DNA from: Lachnospiraceae bacterium
GTDB lineage: Bacteria; Bacillota; Clostridia; Lachnospirales; Lachnospiraceae
DNA: 64,000 bases
NCBI GenBank assembly: GCA_016286035.1
Contig: JAEERY010000075.1
Span: 62,001-126,000 of the forward strand
Reading direction: 5' to 3'
The notes under the pieces are model-generated. The model had not been told where the DNA came from and made no database searches. It was given only the letters and a program-made list of their open reading frames with translations. The translations under genes and the position numbers were made by a program. Below are positions 18,258-28,064 of the stretch, piece by piece (the first letter of the stretch is position 1; every line of letters starts with the position of its first letter).

Positions 18258-19079
18258 ATGCTTAAGACCCGTGTTATGAGTGGGATCGTACTGGTTATAA
18301 TAGCAGCAGTTACATTATGGCTGGGTGGCCCTGTACTCATACTTACGCTTGCTGCAATATCATTAATTGCATACTTTGAGCTTTCGCGTGCTATAGGACT
18401 TCATCAGGCGGATAAAAAGCCAGATGTACTGGAGATGATAGGGGACCTTTCCATTTTGGTTTATTATGTACTGGTATTCCTTGGACAGTCCGAGAGATTC
18501 TTTACGGTATGGCTGATACTTACGCTTCTTATGCTTGCCGCAGCTTATGTTTTTACATTCCCAAGATATGCTGCAGGCATGTTTATGGGTGCATTCTTCA
18601 GTATAATATATGCACCTGTGATGTTTTCATATATATATATGACAAGATGCCTGGATAACGGTTTCTGGATCGCATGTCTTGTGTTCATGTGTTCATGGAT
18701 GTGCGATACATGTGCGTATTTTACAGGAATGAAGTTTGGAAAGCATAAGCTGGCACCGATTCTCAGCCCTAAGAAATCAATAGAAGGGGCAATAGGCGGC
18801 GTGGTTGGGACTGCGCTGACAGGTGTCGTATATGATCTTATAATGACCTCGCTTAATATACTGACGCTCAAAGATATGTGGATGTGCGTTGTGATCGGTA
18901 TCGTCGGAAGTATTTTCAGTCAGATCGGCGATCTTTGTGCATCTGGTATAAAGAGACATTATAATATCAAGGATTACGGAACGCTTATACCGGGACACGG
19001 AGGCATCATGGACAGATTTGACAGCGTCATAGTGACAGCTCCTCTCATTTATTTTTTGGCAAAACTGTTTATTCAGTGA
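18258..19079 (+). CDS. cdsA: Phosphatidate cytidylyltransferase
   Basis: 273 residues with about eight hydrophobic helices. The C-terminal signature KDYGTLIPGHGGIMDRFDS is the CdsA motif. Upstream, CDTCAYFTGMKFGKHKLAPILSPKKSIEGAIGG is the conserved cytosolic loop. It makes CDP-diacylglycerol from phosphatidate and CTP in the membrane. It sits between uppS and dxr, the usual Firmicute order, with an AGAGAGG ribosome binding site. Confidence 0.96.
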   Translation: MLKTRVMSGIVLVIIAAVTLWLGGPVLILTLAAISLIAYFELSRAIGLHQADKKPDVLEMIGDLSILVYYVLVFLGQSERFFTVWLILTLLMLAAAYVFTFPRYAAGMFMGAFFSIIYAPVMFSYIYMTRCLDNGFWIACLVFMCSWMCDTCAYFTGMKFGKHKLAPILSPKKSIEGAIGGVVGTALTGVVYDLIMTSLNILTLKDMWMCVVIGIVGSIFSQIGDLCASGIKRHYNIKDYGTLIPGHGGIMDRFDSVIVTAPLIYFLAKLFIQ

Positions 19080-19096
19080 TCGGTTAAAGGATTGAT

Positions 19097-20248
19097 ATGA
19101 AGAATATATGTATACTTGGGTCTACAGGATCTATCGGTACCCAGACACTTGATATAGTAAGAGAATACAGTGATGATCTTAAAGTAATATCCTTGTCGGC
19201 TTCCGGCAGTGTAGACAAAATGGAAGCACAGATAAGGGAATTCTCACCCAAAGCGGTATGTATGTTTAAAGAGGATGCCGCCAACGAGTTAAGACGGCGT
19301 GTTGCTGATACAAACACAAAAGTATTGAGCGGAATGGACGGGCTTATCGAGCTGTGTGAAGATGATGAAGTTGATGTGGTGGTCACCGCTGTTGTAGGTA
19401 TGATAGGTATCAGACCAACCATAGCTGCGATAAAGGCAGGCAAGGATATAGCTCTTGCGAATAAAGAGACTTTAGTCTGCGCCGGACATATCATAATGCC
19501 TCTTGCAAAAGAGATGGGAGTTAAGATCCTTCCGGTAGACAGTGAACACAGTGCGATCTTTCAGTCCATGCAGGGATTTCCTAAAAAAAGCGTTGAGAAG
19601 ATATTGCTTACGGCTTCCGGAGGTCCTTTCAGAGGAAGGAAACGGGAAGAACTGGTTAACATAACATGGAGAGAGGCATTAAAGCATCCCAACTGGACCA
19701 TGGGACGCAAGATCACGATAGATTCATCGACCCTTGTAAACAAGGGTCTTGAAGTTATAGAAGCCAAATGGCTTTTTGGCGTTGAGCCTGACAGGATTCA
19801 GGTCGTACTCCAGCCACAGAGCATCATACATTCGGCCGTGCAGTATGTAGACGGCGGTATCATAGCTCAGCTGGGAACGCCTGATATGAAGCTTCCTATT
19901 CAGTATGCATTGTTCTATCCTGACAGGAGGCCCATGAAGGAAGAGAGGGTTGATCTGTTCAAACTTGGACAGATCATATTTGAAAAGCCCGATATGGATA
20001 CCTTCCTGGGACTTAAACTTGCATACAGAGCGATCGCTGAAGGAGGAAGCATGCCAACCGTGCTCAATGCGGCAAACGAGAAAGCGGTTGCGCTGTTCTT
20101 GGATGATAAGATCCATTTCCTTGATATATATGATATCATCGAGGAGTCCATGAACAGGCATGATAAGATAGAAGCTCCCACTGTAGAGCAGATATTGGAA
20201 GCTGAAGCGGACTGCTATGAATTCATAACATCAAAATGGAGCAGTTAA
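19097..20248 (+). CDS. dxr: 1-deoxy-D-xylulose 5-phosphate reductoisomerase
   Basis: 383 residues. The N-terminus ICILGSTGSIGTQTLDIV is the NADPH site; ALANKETLVCAGHI, LPVDSEHSAIFQ (metal Asp and Glu), LTASGGPFRGR and NWTMGRKITIDSSTLVNKGLE form the active-site region. It converts DXP to MEP, the second step of the non-mevalonate isoprenoid pathway; dxs and ispG are in the same window. It begins 17 nt after cdsA, and rseP begins 1 nt after its stop. Confidence 0.97.
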   Translation: MKNICILGSTGSIGTQTLDIVREYSDDLKVISLSASGSVDKMEAQIREFSPKAVCMFKEDAANELRRRVADTNTKVLSGMDGLIELCEDDEVDVVVTAVVGMIGIRPTIAAIKAGKDIALANKETLVCAGHIIMPLAKEMGVKILPVDSEHSAIFQSMQGFPKKSVEKILLTASGGPFRGRKREELVNITWREALKHPNWTMGRKITIDSSTLVNKGLEVIEAKWLFGVEPDRIQVVLQPQSIIHSAVQYVDGGIIAQLGTPDMKLPIQYALFYPDRRPMKEERVDLFKLGQIIFEKPDMDTFLGLKLAYRAIAEGGSMPTVLNAANEKAVALFLDDKIHFLDIYDIIEESMNRHDKIEAPTVEQILEAEADCYEFITSKWSS

Positions 20249-20249
20249 G

Positions 20250-21401
20250 ATGTCGGTAACAACTATAATATGGTTTATATTTGTATTTTGCATAATAGTT
20301 GTATCCCATGAGTTCGGACATATGATCATAGCCAAGCTAAACGGGATACAGGTCGACGAGTTCTCGGTCGGCATGGGACCGAAGATATTCGGATTCCACA
20401 AAAACGGAACCTATTATGTACTAAGATGGCTGCCTCTCGGCGGTGCCTGCATATTCGGAGGCATGGGAGAGGAGGACCTGCTTGAATCGGTTAAAAAAGG
20501 TGATGGCAGCAAGGAAGATGATGAAGATATCGATCTTTCGCAACAGATCACTGTTGACGATGCAGATGATATCGGTTCGGTAAAAAAAGCCCTTAAGTTT
20601 AAAGAAGCGCCTGTATGGGCGCGAATATCAACAGTCGTGGCAGGCCCGCTGTTCAACTTTATTCTGGCTTATATCATCGCACTTGTAATAGTATGGTTCT
20701 ACGGTTCGGACAAGCCGGTCATTCAGGAATTGATGGAAGGGTATCCTGCAGCGGAAGCGGGACTTGAAGTCGGAGATGAGATCGTAAAGATAAATGGATC
20801 GCATGTATATGTGGGTCGTGAGATATATGTTGATGTGTTTGTCAATAAAGACGGCGAACCCATGGAAGTCACATATAAGAGAGACGGACAGATATATACG
20901 ACTGTGATAGTTCCTAAGTTCTATGAGGAAGAAAACAGATATCTCATGGGACTGACCAGTTACATGGAATATATAGATTGCAGGAATTCTTCGTTATTCA
21001 AATATTCGTTATATGAAGTCAGATACGGACTTGTAGCCACCGTAAAGAGTCTGGGAATGCTCCTTAGCGGAAAAGGCAGTAAGGATGACATAGCAGGTCC
21101 CATAGGAATGGCAAAGATCATAGGAGACGTTGAGGAGGTTTCAAAGCCATACGGATTTCTCACCACTCTTATGAACATGTTCAATATAGCGATGCTGTTA
21201 AGCATTAATCTGGGAGTCATGAACATGCTCCCAATCCCCGCACTTGACGGAGGAAGACTGATATTCTTACTCATAGAAGCAATAAGAGGAAAGCCTGTTC
21301 CGGCTGATAAAGAAGGGATTGTTCAGCTTGCAGGAGTGATTCTACTGTTTGCTCTTATGATATTTGTAATGTTCAACGATATAATGAGATTCTTTAACTG
21401 A
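20250..21401 (+). CDS. rseP: Site-2 intramembrane metalloprotease (RseP/RasP type)
   Basis: 383 residues, M50 family. The first helix carries SHEFGHMI with zinc ligands His20 and His24 and catalytic Glu21. A PDZ domain follows (about 150-235, GYPAAEAGLEVGDEIVKING), and the third zinc ligand lies in MLPIPALDGGRL near the C-terminus, between membrane helices. An acidic loop (about 75-105) after the first helix is a variable insertion. It cleaves transmembrane substrates such as anti-sigma factors. It is the last gene of the uppS-cdsA-dxr-rseP run and is followed by a terminator. Confidence 0.95.
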   Translation: MSVTTIIWFIFVFCIIVVSHEFGHMIIAKLNGIQVDEFSVGMGPKIFGFHKNGTYYVLRWLPLGGACIFGGMGEEDLLESVKKGDGSKEDDEDIDLSQQITVDDADDIGSVKKALKFKEAPVWARISTVVAGPLFNFILAYIIALVIVWFYGSDKPVIQELMEGYPAAEAGLEVGDEIVKINGSHVYVGREIYVDVFVNKDGEPMEVTYKRDGQIYTTVIVPKFYEEENRYLMGLTSYMEYIDCRNSSLFKYSLYEVRYGLVATVKSLGMLLSGKGSKDDIAGPIGMAKIIGDVEEVSKPYGFLTTLMNMFNIAMLLSINLGVMNMLPIPALDGGRLIFLLIEAIRGKPVPADKEGIVQLAGVILLFALMIFVMFNDIMRFFN

Positions 21402-21426
21402 TCTTTCGGACAGATCGGCATAAACA

Positions 21427-21468
21427 TAAAGAGTGGTTTCAGCTATCGGCTGATGCCACTTTTTTTTC
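21427..21468 (+). terminator. Intrinsic terminator after rseP
   Basis: AAGAGTGG and CCACTTTTT form the outer stem, with TTTCAGC and GGCTGA pairing inside, then an eight-T run. Confidence 0.8.
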
Positions 21469-22204
21469 ATTCAAAAAAGATCATTTCTGTACTGATATTC
21501 TACCCCAAAAGGTATAAGCATGAAACCAAACAGGATATGATACATGACATGCGCTTAAAAAAGAAGGGAAAGATAGAAAGAAGTGCTTAAAGAAGGATAT
21601 GAAGCAGTTAACAGCCTTGAAAAAGCCAGCTGAAAAGATGAAAATGAACCGGCAGTGTATCAAGTATCAGACAGGAAGCAGAAGAGCGGTATAATTGTAT
21701 TAGGCAAGAAAAATCTGCAACAGAAAAGGAAAATATACATCTGAAAGGAATGGATGCAAACAGGATCATAAAATAGAATATCATACGCAATTTCAATGAT
21801 TAGCGACATAAACATCAAATCGTGATTTGATTATTTAATAAATAACCACTGTCCTGATCGGTCACAAAAAGAAAAAAATCAGGAAAAATTTGCGCTCAAA
21901 AAACATGGAAAGGCGTGAGAGCAAAAAGATTTTTCGAGCACTCATTGACTGATGTGGTCGACAATTTTTGACTATTTTCGACCTTGGGCGTCAAAAAACA
22001 ATTGTGTCATATAAACAATAAAAAACCTCAACGGTGCCAGTATATATAAATAGTGACATAAATGTCATAAATGGGAGGTTTTGAGAAAATGTTGAGCCGC
22101 AGATTTATACTGATAAGAATACTCAAAAATACAAACCTGTTGCGTCAATCATAAATCCGATACAGTCAACAAATGTGTAACGGGCGTTTCCGTATTTTAT
22201 CCAA

Positions 22205-22234
22205 TTGCATTGGATGGGGGATAGGCTTTATTAT
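22205..22234 (+). promoter_or_regulatory. Candidate promoter of ispG
   Basis: TTGCAT (22205-22210), 18-nt spacer, TATTAT (22229-22234). The start would be near 22241, upstream of the ispG leader hairpin. Confidence 0.4.
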
Positions 22235-22271
22235 GTTCTATGTAAGTTTATATTATTAAGAGAAAGGAATA

Positions 22272-22291
22272 ATATCGGAGGTTTTCGATAT
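22272..22291 (+). promoter_or_regulatory. Hairpin holding the only strong Shine-Dalgarno before ispG
   Basis: ATATCG (22272-22277) and CGATAT (22286-22291) pair around an 8-nt loop containing GAGG. The GGAGG (22277-22281) lies 21 nt before the ispG ATG, much farther than normal, and no in-frame start lies nearer because a TAG at 22291-22293 closes the frame. Confidence 0.45.
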
Positions 22292-22302
22292 AGTACGTTT
22301 TT

Positions 22303-23373
22303 ATGTACAGAGAAAATACTAAGATCATTCATATAGGTGACAGGGTCATTGGAGGAGGAAATCCGATACTCATCCAATCGATGACCAATGTTGCTACAGA
22401 AGACACGGACAGGTGTGTTGAACAGATATTAAGACTTGAAGATGCCGGATGCGAGATAATCAGATGTACGGTTCCGACACTCGAAGCGGCAGAGAGTCTT
22501 TCAAGGATCAAACAAAGGATTCACATCCCTCTCGTGGCTGATATACATTTTGATCACAAGATGGCAATCGCTGCCATCGAAAACGGAGCCGACAAAATAA
22601 GGATCAATCCCGGAAACATAGGCGGGAAAGAAAAGCTTGAAGAAGTGGTCAAAGCAGCAAAAGAGCATAATATCCCGATAAGAGTCGGTGTTAACAGCGG
22701 ATCTTTGGAAAAGGATCTGGTGGAAAAGTATGGCGGTGTCACTGCTAAAGGCATAGTGGAAAGTGCACTCGACAAGGTACATATGATAGAAGACTGCGGA
22801 TATGACAATATCGTTATAAGCATCAAATCATCAGATGTGCTCATGTGTGTTGAGGCGCATAAACTTATAGCACCAAAGACTGTATATCCTCTTCATGTGG
22901 GTATAACGGAGTCGGGTACCGTTACGAGCGGAAATATCAAGTCTGCCATAGGGCTTGGACTCATACTGAATGAAGGTATCGGTGATACCATCAGAGTTTC
23001 ACTCACGGGTGATCCTGTAGAAGAGATAAAATCCGCAAAGCTTATCTTAAGAACACTGGGATTGAGAAAAGGCGGAATAGAAGTTGTCAGCTGTCCAACC
23101 TGCGGAAGGACAAAGATTGATATGATCTCTCTTGCAAACAAAGTTGAGACCATGGTGGCAGGAATACCGCTTGATATCAAGGTTGCTGTTATGGGATGCG
23201 CGGTAAACGGTCCCGGAGAGGCAAAAGAAGCTGATATAGGAATCGCAGGCGGAAACGGTGAGGGCCTTCTGATAAAAAAAGGCCAGATAATAAAGAAAGT
23301 GCCGGAAGATAAGCTGCTCGATGTGCTTAAAGAGGAACTGCTCAACTGGGATAATAACAAAACAGGCGCTTAA
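22303..23373 (+). CDS. ispG: 4-hydroxy-3-methylbut-2-en-1-yl diphosphate synthase (IspG/GcpE)
   Basis: 356 residues, the usual Firmicute length. The N-terminal TIM barrel begins IHIGDRVIGGGNPILIQSMTN; iron-sulfur ligands lie in SCPTCGRT and MGCAVNGPGEAKEADIG. It catalyses the penultimate MEP-pathway step. The start MYRENTKIIHIG fits homologues, although the ribosome binding site spacing is abnormal. polC follows after 41 nt, as in other Firmicutes. Confidence 0.96.
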   Translation: MYRENTKIIHIGDRVIGGGNPILIQSMTNVATEDTDRCVEQILRLEDAGCEIIRCTVPTLEAAESLSRIKQRIHIPLVADIHFDHKMAIAAIENGADKIRINPGNIGGKEKLEEVVKAAKEHNIPIRVGVNSGSLEKDLVEKYGGVTAKGIVESALDKVHMIEDCGYDNIVISIKSSDVLMCVEAHKLIAPKTVYPLHVGITESGTVTSGNIKSAIGLGLILNEGIGDTIRVSLTGDPVEEIKSAKLILRTLGLRKGGIEVVSCPTCGRTKIDMISLANKVETMVAGIPLDIKVAVMGCAVNGPGEAKEADIGIAGGNGEGLLIKKGQIIKKVPEDKLLDVLKEELLNWDNNKTGA

Positions 23374-23414
23374 CCTGATGATTTAAGCAAATAGGAAGAT
23401 AAGTTGGTAATGAC

Positions 23415-26400
23415 ATGGAAATAAAGCTGTTTTTTGAAGTTTTTAATACTCTGGTCACTGATGAGGAATTGAAGATCCTGTTTCAGGAGGTGAATGTTAA
23501 AAAAGTCAGTGTCAACAGGAATAAAACCCTGTTAAGGATATTTATACTTTCGGATCATATCATAGAGAAGAAGTATATCCTTAAGATGGAGAGACTTATC
23601 GAGAAACAGCTGATGAAAGGCAAGCATGTTGAAGTAAAGATAATCGAGGAGTTTGTCCTTAACGATTCATATAATACACGTACTCTGATGGATACATACA
23701 ACGACAGCATACTGCTTGAACTGAAGGAGTATTATCCCATTCTTTATCCGCTCTACAAGAAGGCGAAGATCGAGTTCGAGGATGAGGAAAGTATAAAGAT
23801 CATCCTTGCAGATACCACCATATGCAGGGATTCGGTTGCCGAGCTTTCGGACATTTTAGAGCGTATCTTTGACGAACGTTGCGGCATATTTGTTAAATTC
23901 AGATTTGATTTTGAGAAAGTAGATAACAGTAAAAAAGCCAAGGAAAGCGATATAATGATCGACCGTGAGGTTGCCATGATCGCTTACAGGGCAGGCTATG
24001 TCACAGAGACTACGGATTCGATAAATGCGGCTGTGAATGACATAGATGAGAATGCATCATTAAGCGATGACGATGCTGCCTTTGCTATGTATGAAGAGTC
24101 TGCAGCCGACAACATTCCGGAAGAGCCCGTTTATGTTGCAACCCCTGAACCCGAACCTGCATCTGATAAGAAAGCATCCTGGGATTCAGCGAAGGACTAT
24201 AAAAAGCCTCTTACCAGATCGGACAATCCGGATGTGCTATACGGTAAGGAATTTGAGGGTGAGCATATCAATCTCAATGAGGTCCTGGGAGACAATGACG
24301 AGATCATAGTCCGCGGACAGGTCATGAGTGTCGATGAGAGACCAGTAAGAAATGACAAGACCATATATATGTTTGATATAACGGATTTCACAGATTCGAT
24401 CTCCGTCAAGATATTCATAAGGAACGATCAGGTTGAAGATATGAGAAGCGCCGTCAAGAAGGGCTCTTTCATAAAGATAAAAGGTGTGGCTGCCCTGGAT
24501 ACATACACGAGAGAGGTAAATCTTGGCTATGTATCAGGTATCATGTCGATCAAGGACTTCAGGACAAAGAGAGAAGATTTCAGCGTAAGGAAGAGAGTTG
24601 AGCTTCACTGCCATACAAAGATGTCGGATATGGACGGTGTTTCGGAAGTGTCTGATATCGTAAAGACAGCATATTCATGGGGACATCCCGCGATAGCCAT
24701 AACGGATCACGGCGTTGTTCAGGCATTCCCGGCTGCGAATCATACATGGGAGGATCTCTGGAAGAAGGAGAAATCAAAGAGAGAGGAAGCCGGAGAAGAG
24801 AAACCTGATTGCAACGATTTCTTTAAAGTAATATATGGAGTAGAGGCATACATCGTAGATGACCTTGCAAAGGTGGTCACAAACTCAAAAGGACAGGAGA
24901 TAAGCAGTTCTTTTGTTGTGTTTGATATTGAGACTACGGGATTTTCTCCGGTGAGAAACAACATAACGGAGATAGGTGCCGTAAAAATAAAGGACGGACA
25001 GATAATCGACAGATTCTCGACATTTGTCAACCCTAAGGAACCGATCCCCTACAGGATAGTCAAGCTTACCAATATCACTGATGACATGGTTAAGGATGCT
25101 CCGCCGATAGAGGAAGTACTGCCGAAGTTTGCTCAGTTTGTAAACGGCTCGATACTTGTTGCTCACAATGCGAGATTCGATACCTCGTTCATATTTGAAT
25201 TCGCTTCACGCCTGGGACTTGTGTTTGATGATACATTTGTTGATACACTCGAACTTGCAAGAGACCTTTTGCCTCATCTGCCAAAATACAAGCTCGATGT
25301 GGTATGTAACGACCTGGGTGTCAGTTTGGAAGGTCATCACAGAGCCGTTAATGATGCGGAAGCGACTGCCGAATGCTTCATAAAGCTGATGGATATGGCA
25401 ATATCCAAGGGCGCACATAAACTTGATGATCTTAACAGTCTTGAGAGCGATGACGAGGATGAGGAGAGCGCTCTTGTAAGAAGAGTAAAAAAATTAAGAA
25501 GCCATCATGCGATCATCCTTGCAAAGAACAATACCGGACGTGTAAATCTCTATACTCTGGTATCAAAGTCTCATCTTAAGTTTGTTCACAGGGGAAAACC
25601 CATAATCCCCAAGAGCTACATAAACGAGTACAGAGAAGGACTGATACTGGGAAGCGCCTGTGAGGCAGGTGAGCTTTATCAGGCCATCCTTGATGACAGA
25701 CCGGAAGCAGAGATAGCTGATATCGTCAGCTTTTACGATTATCTGGAGATACAGCCTCTTGGCAATGACATGTTCATGATAGCTTCGGAAAAGATAGAAG
25801 CTGTTAATTCGGTCGAGGATCTTCAGAACATAAACAAACGTATCGTTGAGCTGGGAGAGAGGTTCAACAAGCCTGTTGTCGCCACCTGCGATGTCCACTT
25901 TTTAAATCCCGAGGATGAGATTTACAGAAGGATCATCATGGCGGGACAGGGCTTTGAGGATGCCGATGACCAGGCACCGCTGTATTTAAGGACAACGGAA
26001 GAGATGCTTTCCGAGTTTGCATATCTTGGAAGCGATAAGGCTGAGGAAGTCGTTATCACAAATACGGTTAAGATAGCGGATATGTGTGAGACGATAAGTC
26101 CTGTAAGGCCGGATAAATGTCCGCCTGTGATAGAAAACAGCGATAAGACTCTAAGAGAGATATGTTATAACAAGGCGCATGAGATGTATGGCGATCCGCT
26201 GCCAAAGATCGTTGAGGACAGGCTTGAGAGAGAACTTACATCGATCATAAGCAACGGATATTCGGTCATGTATATCATTGCGCAGAAACTGGTGTGGAAG
26301 TCCAATGATGACGGATATCTGGTGGGTTCAAGAGGCTCTGTCGGTTCATCGTTCGTAGCCACGATGTCGGGAATAACCGAGGTAAATCCATTAAGCCCGC

Positions 26401-28049
26401 ATTACTATTGCAAACACTGTCACTATACGGAGTTTGATACGCCGGAGGTTAAGGATTATGCCGGTAAAGCCGGAGTGGATATGCCTGATAAAGACTGTCC
26501 CGTATGCGGGCAGAAGCTCATAAAAGACGGATTTGACATTCCGTTTGAGACTTTCCTGGGATTCAAGGGAGACAAAGAGCCTGATATAGATTTGAACTTT
26601 TCGGGAGAATATCAGTCAAACGCTCACAAATATACGGAGGTCATCTTCGGAAAGGGACAGACCTTCAAGGCCGGGACTATTGCAGCTCTGGCTGACAAGA
26701 CTGCGTACGGCTTCATAAAGAAATATTATGAGGAGAAATCAATAAGCAAGCGTCAGGCAGAGATAAACAGGATAGTACAGGGGTGCATGGGTATTAGACG
26801 AAGCACGGGACAGCATCCGGGAGGAATCGTTGTTCTTCCTAAGGGTGAGGATATCTGTTCGTTCACACCGGTACAGCATCCCGCAAATGATATGACTAGT
26901 GATATCATCACGACGCATTTTGATTATCACTCAATAGATCACAACCTGTTAAAACTTGACATACTCGGACACGATGATCCGACCATGATACGTATGCTTC
27001 AGGATCTTATTGGCATGGATCCCAGAACTATCCCGCTTGATGATCCGAAAGTAATGAGTCTGTTCCAGTCGACAGAAGCATTGGGTATCACTCCGGAAGA
27101 TATGGGAGGAACACCTCTTGGCTGTCTGGGCATACCTGAGTTTGGTACCCAGTTTGCCATGCAGATGTTGATCGATGCGGGACCGAAAGCATTCTCGGAT
27201 CTTGTAAGAATATCCGGTCTTTCGCACGGAACGAACGTATGGCAGGGAAATGCTGAGGTGCTGATCAAGGAAGGTACCGCAACGATATCGACGGCTATCT
27301 GTACGAGAGATGATATCATGACCTATCTTATAGAGATGGGTGTTGAGAGCTCGCATGCTTTCAAGATAATGGAAAACGTCAGAAAAGGAAAAGTCGCAAA
27401 GAAGAAATGTCCAGAGTGGGAAGGCTGGAAGGAAGAGATGAGGGAGCATAATGTTCCCGACTGGTACATCTGGTCATGCGAGAGGATAGAGTACATGTTC
27501 CCGAAGGCTCATGCGGCTGCTTATGTAATGATGGCGTGGAGGATAGCGTACTGCAAGATATATTATCCGCTTGAATACTACACGGCATATTTCACTATAA
27601 GAGCCAAGGGCTTTGACTATGAGATGATGTGCTTTGGCAAGGAAAAGGTGGATAAGCAGTTAGAGAGCTTAAAGAGAGCAAAGGAAGAAGGAAAAGGAAA
27701 GCAGACTGCGACAGAAAAGGATATGGAGACAGCCTTAAAGAGCGTACAGGAGATGTATGCACGCGGTTATGACTTTGCACCGATCGATCTTAAACTCGTA
27801 AAACCTACACATTTCCAGGTCATAGACGGAAAGATAATGCCATCACTCACAAGTATAGCCGGTCTTGGTGAATCCGTGGCAGTTGGTATAGTGGAAGCGG
27901 CCAAAGGAGAACCTTTCCTGTCAAAGGAGGATTTCAGGAACAGGAGCAAGGCTTCATCCACCATCACAGACAAGCTTGGTGAGCTTGGCATACTCGGTGA
28001 TATACCCGAGACTGATCAGATATCACTTTTTGATTATATTTTGAAATAA
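23415..28049 (+). CDS. polC: DNA polymerase III alpha subunit, PolC type
   Basis: 1544 residues. In order: N-terminal domain (about 1-230), an acidic low-complexity linker, an OB fold (about 290-380), PHP domain first half (HCHTKMSDMDG, His398/His400), the inserted 3'-5' proofreading exonuclease (VVFDIETTGFSP, Asp504/Glu506), PHP remainder, palm with PDIDLNFSGEYQ (Asp1057/Asp1059) and HPGGIVVLP, then fingers and C-terminal regions. The exonuclease inside PHP distinguishes PolC from DnaE. It is the main leading-strand replicase of low-GC Gram-positives. A zinc-ligand cluster (CKHCHYTEF, CPVCGQK) sits before the palm, as in other PolC proteins. It follows ispG, and the cyclodeaminase gene follows after 15 nt. 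Confidence 0.98.
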   Translation: MEIKLFFEVFNTLVTDEELKILFQEVNVKKVSVNRNKTLLRIFILSDHIIEKKYILKMERLIEKQLMKGKHVEVKIIEEFVLNDSYNTRTLMDTYNDSILLELKEYYPILYPLYKKAKIEFEDEESIKIILADTTICRDSVAELSDILERIFDERCGIFVKFRFDFEKVDNSKKAKESDIMIDREVAMIAYRAGYVTETTDSINAAVNDIDENASLSDDDAAFAMYEESAADNIPEEPVYVATPEPEPASDKKASWDSAKDYKKPLTRSDNPDVLYGKEFEGEHINLNEVLGDNDEIIVRGQVMSVDERPVRNDKTIYMFDITDFTDSISVKIFIRNDQVEDMRSAVKKGSFIKIKGVAALDTYTREVNLGYVSGIMSIKDFRTKREDFSVRKRVELHCHTKMSDMDGVSEVSDIVKTAYSWGHPAIAITDHGVVQAFPAANHTWEDLWKKEKSKREEAGEEKPDCNDFFKVIYGVEAYIVDDLAKVVTNSKGQEISSSFVVFDIETTGFSPVRNNITEIGAVKIKDGQIIDRFSTFVNPKEPIPYRIVKLTNITDDMVKDAPPIEEVLPKFAQFVNGSILVAHNARFDTSFIFEFASRLGLVFDDTFVDTLELARDLLPHLPKYKLDVVCNDLGVSLEGHHRAVNDAEATAECFIKLMDMAISKGAHKLDDLNSLESDDEDEESALVRRVKKLRSHHAIILAKNNTGRVNLYTLVSKSHLKFVHRGKPIIPKSYINEYREGLILGSACEAGELYQAILDDRPEAEIADIVSFYDYLEIQPLGNDMFMIASEKIEAVNSVEDLQNINKRIVELGERFNKPVVATCDVHFLNPEDEIYRRIIMAGQGFEDADDQAPLYLRTTEEMLSEFAYLGSDKAEEVVITNTVKIADMCETISPVRPDKCPPVIENSDKTLREICYNKAHEMYGDPLPKIVEDRLERELTSIISNGYSVMYIIAQKLVWKSNDDGYLVGSRGSVGSSFVATMSGITEVNPLSPHYYCKHCHYTEFDTPEVKDYAGKAGVDMPDKDCPVCGQKLIKDGFDIPFETFLGFKGDKEPDIDLNFSGEYQSNAHKYTEVIFGKGQTFKAGTIAALADKTAYGFIKKYYEEKSISKRQAEINRIVQGCMGIRRSTGQHPGGIVVLPKGEDICSFTPVQHPANDMTSDIITTHFDYHSIDHNLLKLDILGHDDPTMIRMLQDLIGMDPRTIPLDDPKVMSLFQSTEALGITPEDMGGTPLGCLGIPEFGTQFAMQMLIDAGPKAFSDLVRISGLSHGTNVWQGNAEVLIKEGTATISTAICTRDDIMTYLIEMGVESSHAFKIMENVRKGKVAKKKCPEWEGWKEEMREHNVPDWYIWSCERIEYMFPKAHAAAYVMMAWRIAYCKIYYPLEYYTAYFTIRAKGFDYEMMCFGKEKVDKQLESLKRAKEEGKGKQTATEKDMETALKSVQEMYARGYDFAPIDLKLVKPTHFQVIDGKIMPSLTSIAGLGESVAVGIVEAAKGEPFLSKEDFRNRSKASSTITDKLGELGILGDIPETDQISLFDYILK

Positions 28050-28064
28050 ATAAGGAGAATCATT

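Larger units (their letters stand above)
21469..22302. other. Gene-free, AT-rich, inverted-repeat-dense interval upstream of ispG
   Basis: No convincing gene is found on either strand. The sequence holds a series of inverted repeats: ATCAAATC/GATTTGAT (21814-21831, 2-nt spacer), CCTGAT/ATCAGG (21853-21883), TTTGCGCTC with GAGAGCAAA (21890-21924, one mismatch), GGTCGA/TCGACC (21957-21983), AAAACCTC/GAGGTTTT (22022-22082) enclosing TGACAT/ATGTCA (22054-22067), and CCAAT/ATTGG (22201-22213). It could be a structured non-coding RNA, a decayed mobile element or a complex regulatory region. Many hairpins are expected in AT-rich DNA, so the call is tentative. Confidence 0.4.

Noticed and set aside
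21599-21694. Small basic 31-codon frame (MKQLTALKKPAEK...) in the gap before ispG
   Set aside because: The Shine-Dalgarno-like GAAGG is too close to the ATG, there is no recognisable family, and the length is expected by chance.
22085-22180. 31-codon open stretch (ENVEPQIYTDKNTQKYKP...) and an overlapping 21-codon ATG frame with GGGAGG
   Set aside because: The first has no start codon; the second is very short and overlaps an inverted repeat. Neither gives a recognisable protein or transposase remnant.
26949-27449. Long antisense frame within polC (also 4931-5488 within GH115 and others)
   Set aside because: These lie wholly opposite well-identified genes, lack ribosome binding sites and encode no recognisable protein; they mirror the codon bias of the sense gene.
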